64,000 bases of DNA, from assembly GCF_001654965.1 (NCBI RefSeq), contig NZ_LXEV01000031.1:1-64000 (forward strand). Reading direction: 5' to 3'. How positions within the stretch are numbered: the first letter of the stretch is position 1; each line of letters begins with the position of its first letter. A program made the position numbers and the translations under genes. This document shows, in pieces, positions 63,167-64,000 of this stretch. The notes under the pieces were generated by a model that saw only the letters and a program-made list of their open reading frames with translations, was not told where the DNA came from and did not search any database. The DNA comes from Proteus hauseri ATCC 700826. Lineage in GTDB: Bacteria; Pseudomonadota; Gammaproteobacteria; Enterobacterales; Enterobacteriaceae.

Positions 63167-63562
63167 ATGGTATCTGGTATGAGCAAACAGTCTAACGATT
63201 TTATTTATATGCAGGATAATCCCTGTATGCATTGTGGTGCTTGTTGCGCCTATTTTAGAGTCTCTTTCTATTGGGCAGAAATGGTCAGCGGCGGCGGTGT
63301 TGTTCCTGATGAATTAACAGAACCACTCACACCATTTTTATCTTGTATGAAAGGCACGAATGAAAAGAAACCTCGTTGTGCAAAACTGGTTGGGGAAGTA
63401 GGTGAATGTGTGAGTTGTACTATCTATGAACAGCGCCCTTCACCTTGCCGTGAGTTTAATCAGTCCTGGGTTAATGGCGTGCAAAATGAGGCTTGTGATC
63501 GTGCAAGAGCTGCTTATGGTCTTCCACCATTAACCAGAACCGAGCTACCACATTCAGCATAA
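63167..63562 (+). CDS. ykgJ: YkgJ-family cysteine cluster protein
   Basis: A small soluble protein of 131 residues with a conserved Cys cluster, probably a zinc or iron-sulfur site: [12 protein letters not shown] near residue 19, a central Cys pair (PRCAKL), [17 protein letters not shown], and a last Cys near 115. E. coli YkgJ has the same pattern. The start may be ATG 63167 or 63179; E. coli begins near the first. Function is not established. Confidence 0.85.
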   Translation: MVSGMSKQSNDFIYMQDNPCMHCGACCAYFRVSFYWAEMVSGGGVVPDELTEPLTPFLSCMKGTNEKKPRCAKLVGEVGECVSCTIYEQRPSPCREFNQSWVNGVQNEACDRARAAYGLPPLTRTELPHSA

Positions 63563-63672
63563 TACATCAGAGGGGTTAGCCCCTCCTGATCCATCAAGAT
63601 CACACTATTAGACTTATTTTAATAAAAACAAGAAAAACCACGAAAAATATCATTATAAAATAATATGTTAGT

Positions 63673-63700
63673 TTGACTTTGCGTTTAAAACATCTAGTAT
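63673..63700 (+). promoter_or_regulatory. Probable sigma-70 promoter for the small-ORF pair
   Basis: TTGACT and TAGTAT are separated by 16 bp. They lie about 75 bp before the first small ORF. The match is moderate. Confidence 0.4.
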
Positions 63701-63774
63701 AGATAGTAATCGAGTAATAATGTGTATTTAGTGAGGTTTTTTATTTAAAAATAGTCGTTATCTTGGAGGGCATT

Positions 63775-63864
63775 ATGATTAGTAGCTCTTTTTTTATCCT
63801 TTTTTTATCTTTCATCTGTTCTATCGCCGTCGTTAGTATGTTACTAGGTGGCTTAGAGGATTAA
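63775..63864 (+). CDS. Small membrane protein, 29 residues
   Basis: A 29-codon frame starting at ATG 63775 with a strong GGAGGG ribosome binding site at 4-9 bases upstream. The product is one hydrophobic segment (SFFILFLSFICSIAVVSMLL) with a short GGLED tail, so it should be a single-pass inner-membrane peptide. No family is recognised. A possible promoter lies upstream. Small proteins of this form often tune transporters or oxidases, but no partner is known. Confidence 0.6.
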   Translation: MISSSFFILFLSFICSIAVVSMLLGGLED

Positions 63865-63866
63865 TT

Positions 63867-63905
63867 ATGAATATTTCTGATGAAAATATTCTTCCCCAGC
63901 AATAA
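63867..63905 (+). CDS. Possible 12-residue peptide
   Basis: A 12-codon frame (MNISDENILPQQ) starts 2 bases past the stop of the 29-residue ORF; AGAGGA lies 9 bases before it. It is followed at once by a 9-bp stem. It could be a leader peptide with an attenuator-like hairpin, or chance. Confidence 0.3.
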   Translation: MNISDENILPQQ

Positions 63906-63941
63906 CGCCCATACTCAATTTATTAAAAAAGTGTATGGGCG
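63906..63941 (+). terminator. Stem-loop after the small-ORF pair
   Basis: CGCCCATAC pairs exactly with GTATGGGCG around an 18-nt AT-rich loop. Only a broken T-rich stretch follows, so it could be a terminator or an attenuator. Confidence 0.55.
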
Positions 63942-64000
63942 ATTATTTAATTCTCTATTTATCAGATAACTAAATTATCCATTTATTATCTAAAGTTGAT

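Overview
The window reads as a piece of chromosome from an AT-rich member of the Enterobacterales, most likely Proteus or a close relative in the Morganellaceae. The housekeeping proteins are close to Escherichia coli homologues and mostly keep the E. coli gene order, but the codon usage and intergenic DNA are much more AT-rich. The nadB gene that E. coli carries between rpoE and trmN is absent, which fits the known nicotinate requirement of Proteus. No species-level call can be made without a database.

Region 1 (1-21550) is core genome. A long minus-strand block runs rpoE-rseA-rseB-rseC-lepA-lepB-rnc-era-recO-pdxJ-acpS, flanked by yfhL, a LysE-type exporter and the edge of tadA. It joins envelope stress control, translation quality control, signal peptidase, RNase III and cofactor synthesis. 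Next come trmN6, srmB, grcA, ung, grpE, nadK, recN, bamE, rnfH, ratA, smpB and the tmRNA gene ssrA. Several control sites can be read directly: an FNR site spaced for class II activation at grcA, a sigma-32 promoter at grpE, two LexA boxes at recN, and a probable sigma-E promoter at rpoE.

Region 2 (about 21476-34654) is a genomic island in the 3' end of ssrA. A P4-type integrase sits behind a perfect 23-bp inverted repeat. Next are a dGTPase-like HD phosphohydrolase, two 5'-truncated ORFs meeting head to head (one a DUF927 ATPase), an orphan secreted protein, and a type I restriction-modification operon with an Mrr-like nuclease at its end (hsdM-hsdS-hsdR-mrr). A degenerate copy of the ssrA 3' end at 34628-34653, with integrase-arm-like repeats about 50 bp before it, marks the probable far end.

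Region 3 (34655-46350) is more accessory DNA: a second, different type I system (hsdM-hsdS-hsdR), an array of 18 perfect 8-bp repeats upstream of it, a hydrolase remnant, two aldo/keto reductases (the second broken by an in-frame amber codon) and a LysR regulator. In both type I operons a terminator-like hairpin lies between hsdS and hsdR.

Region 4 (46354-54555) holds an HlyD-type adaptor with a double-length ABC-2 permease and no ATPase, then a CusRS/HprRS-like two-component system next to msrPQ (periplasmic methionine sulfoxide repair) with a CusR/HprR-type palindrome between them, then a secreted histidine phosphatase. A very AT-rich 2.4-kb stretch without recognisable genes follows.

Region 5 (56921-64000) is a lactate utilisation operon (lctP-lutABC), an LprI-type protein, a small DMT-family membrane protein, a YkgJ-type cysteine cluster protein, and a pair of very small ORFs with good ribosome binding sites. 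The material most worth a second look is the defence-like content of 21.5-42.3 kb.
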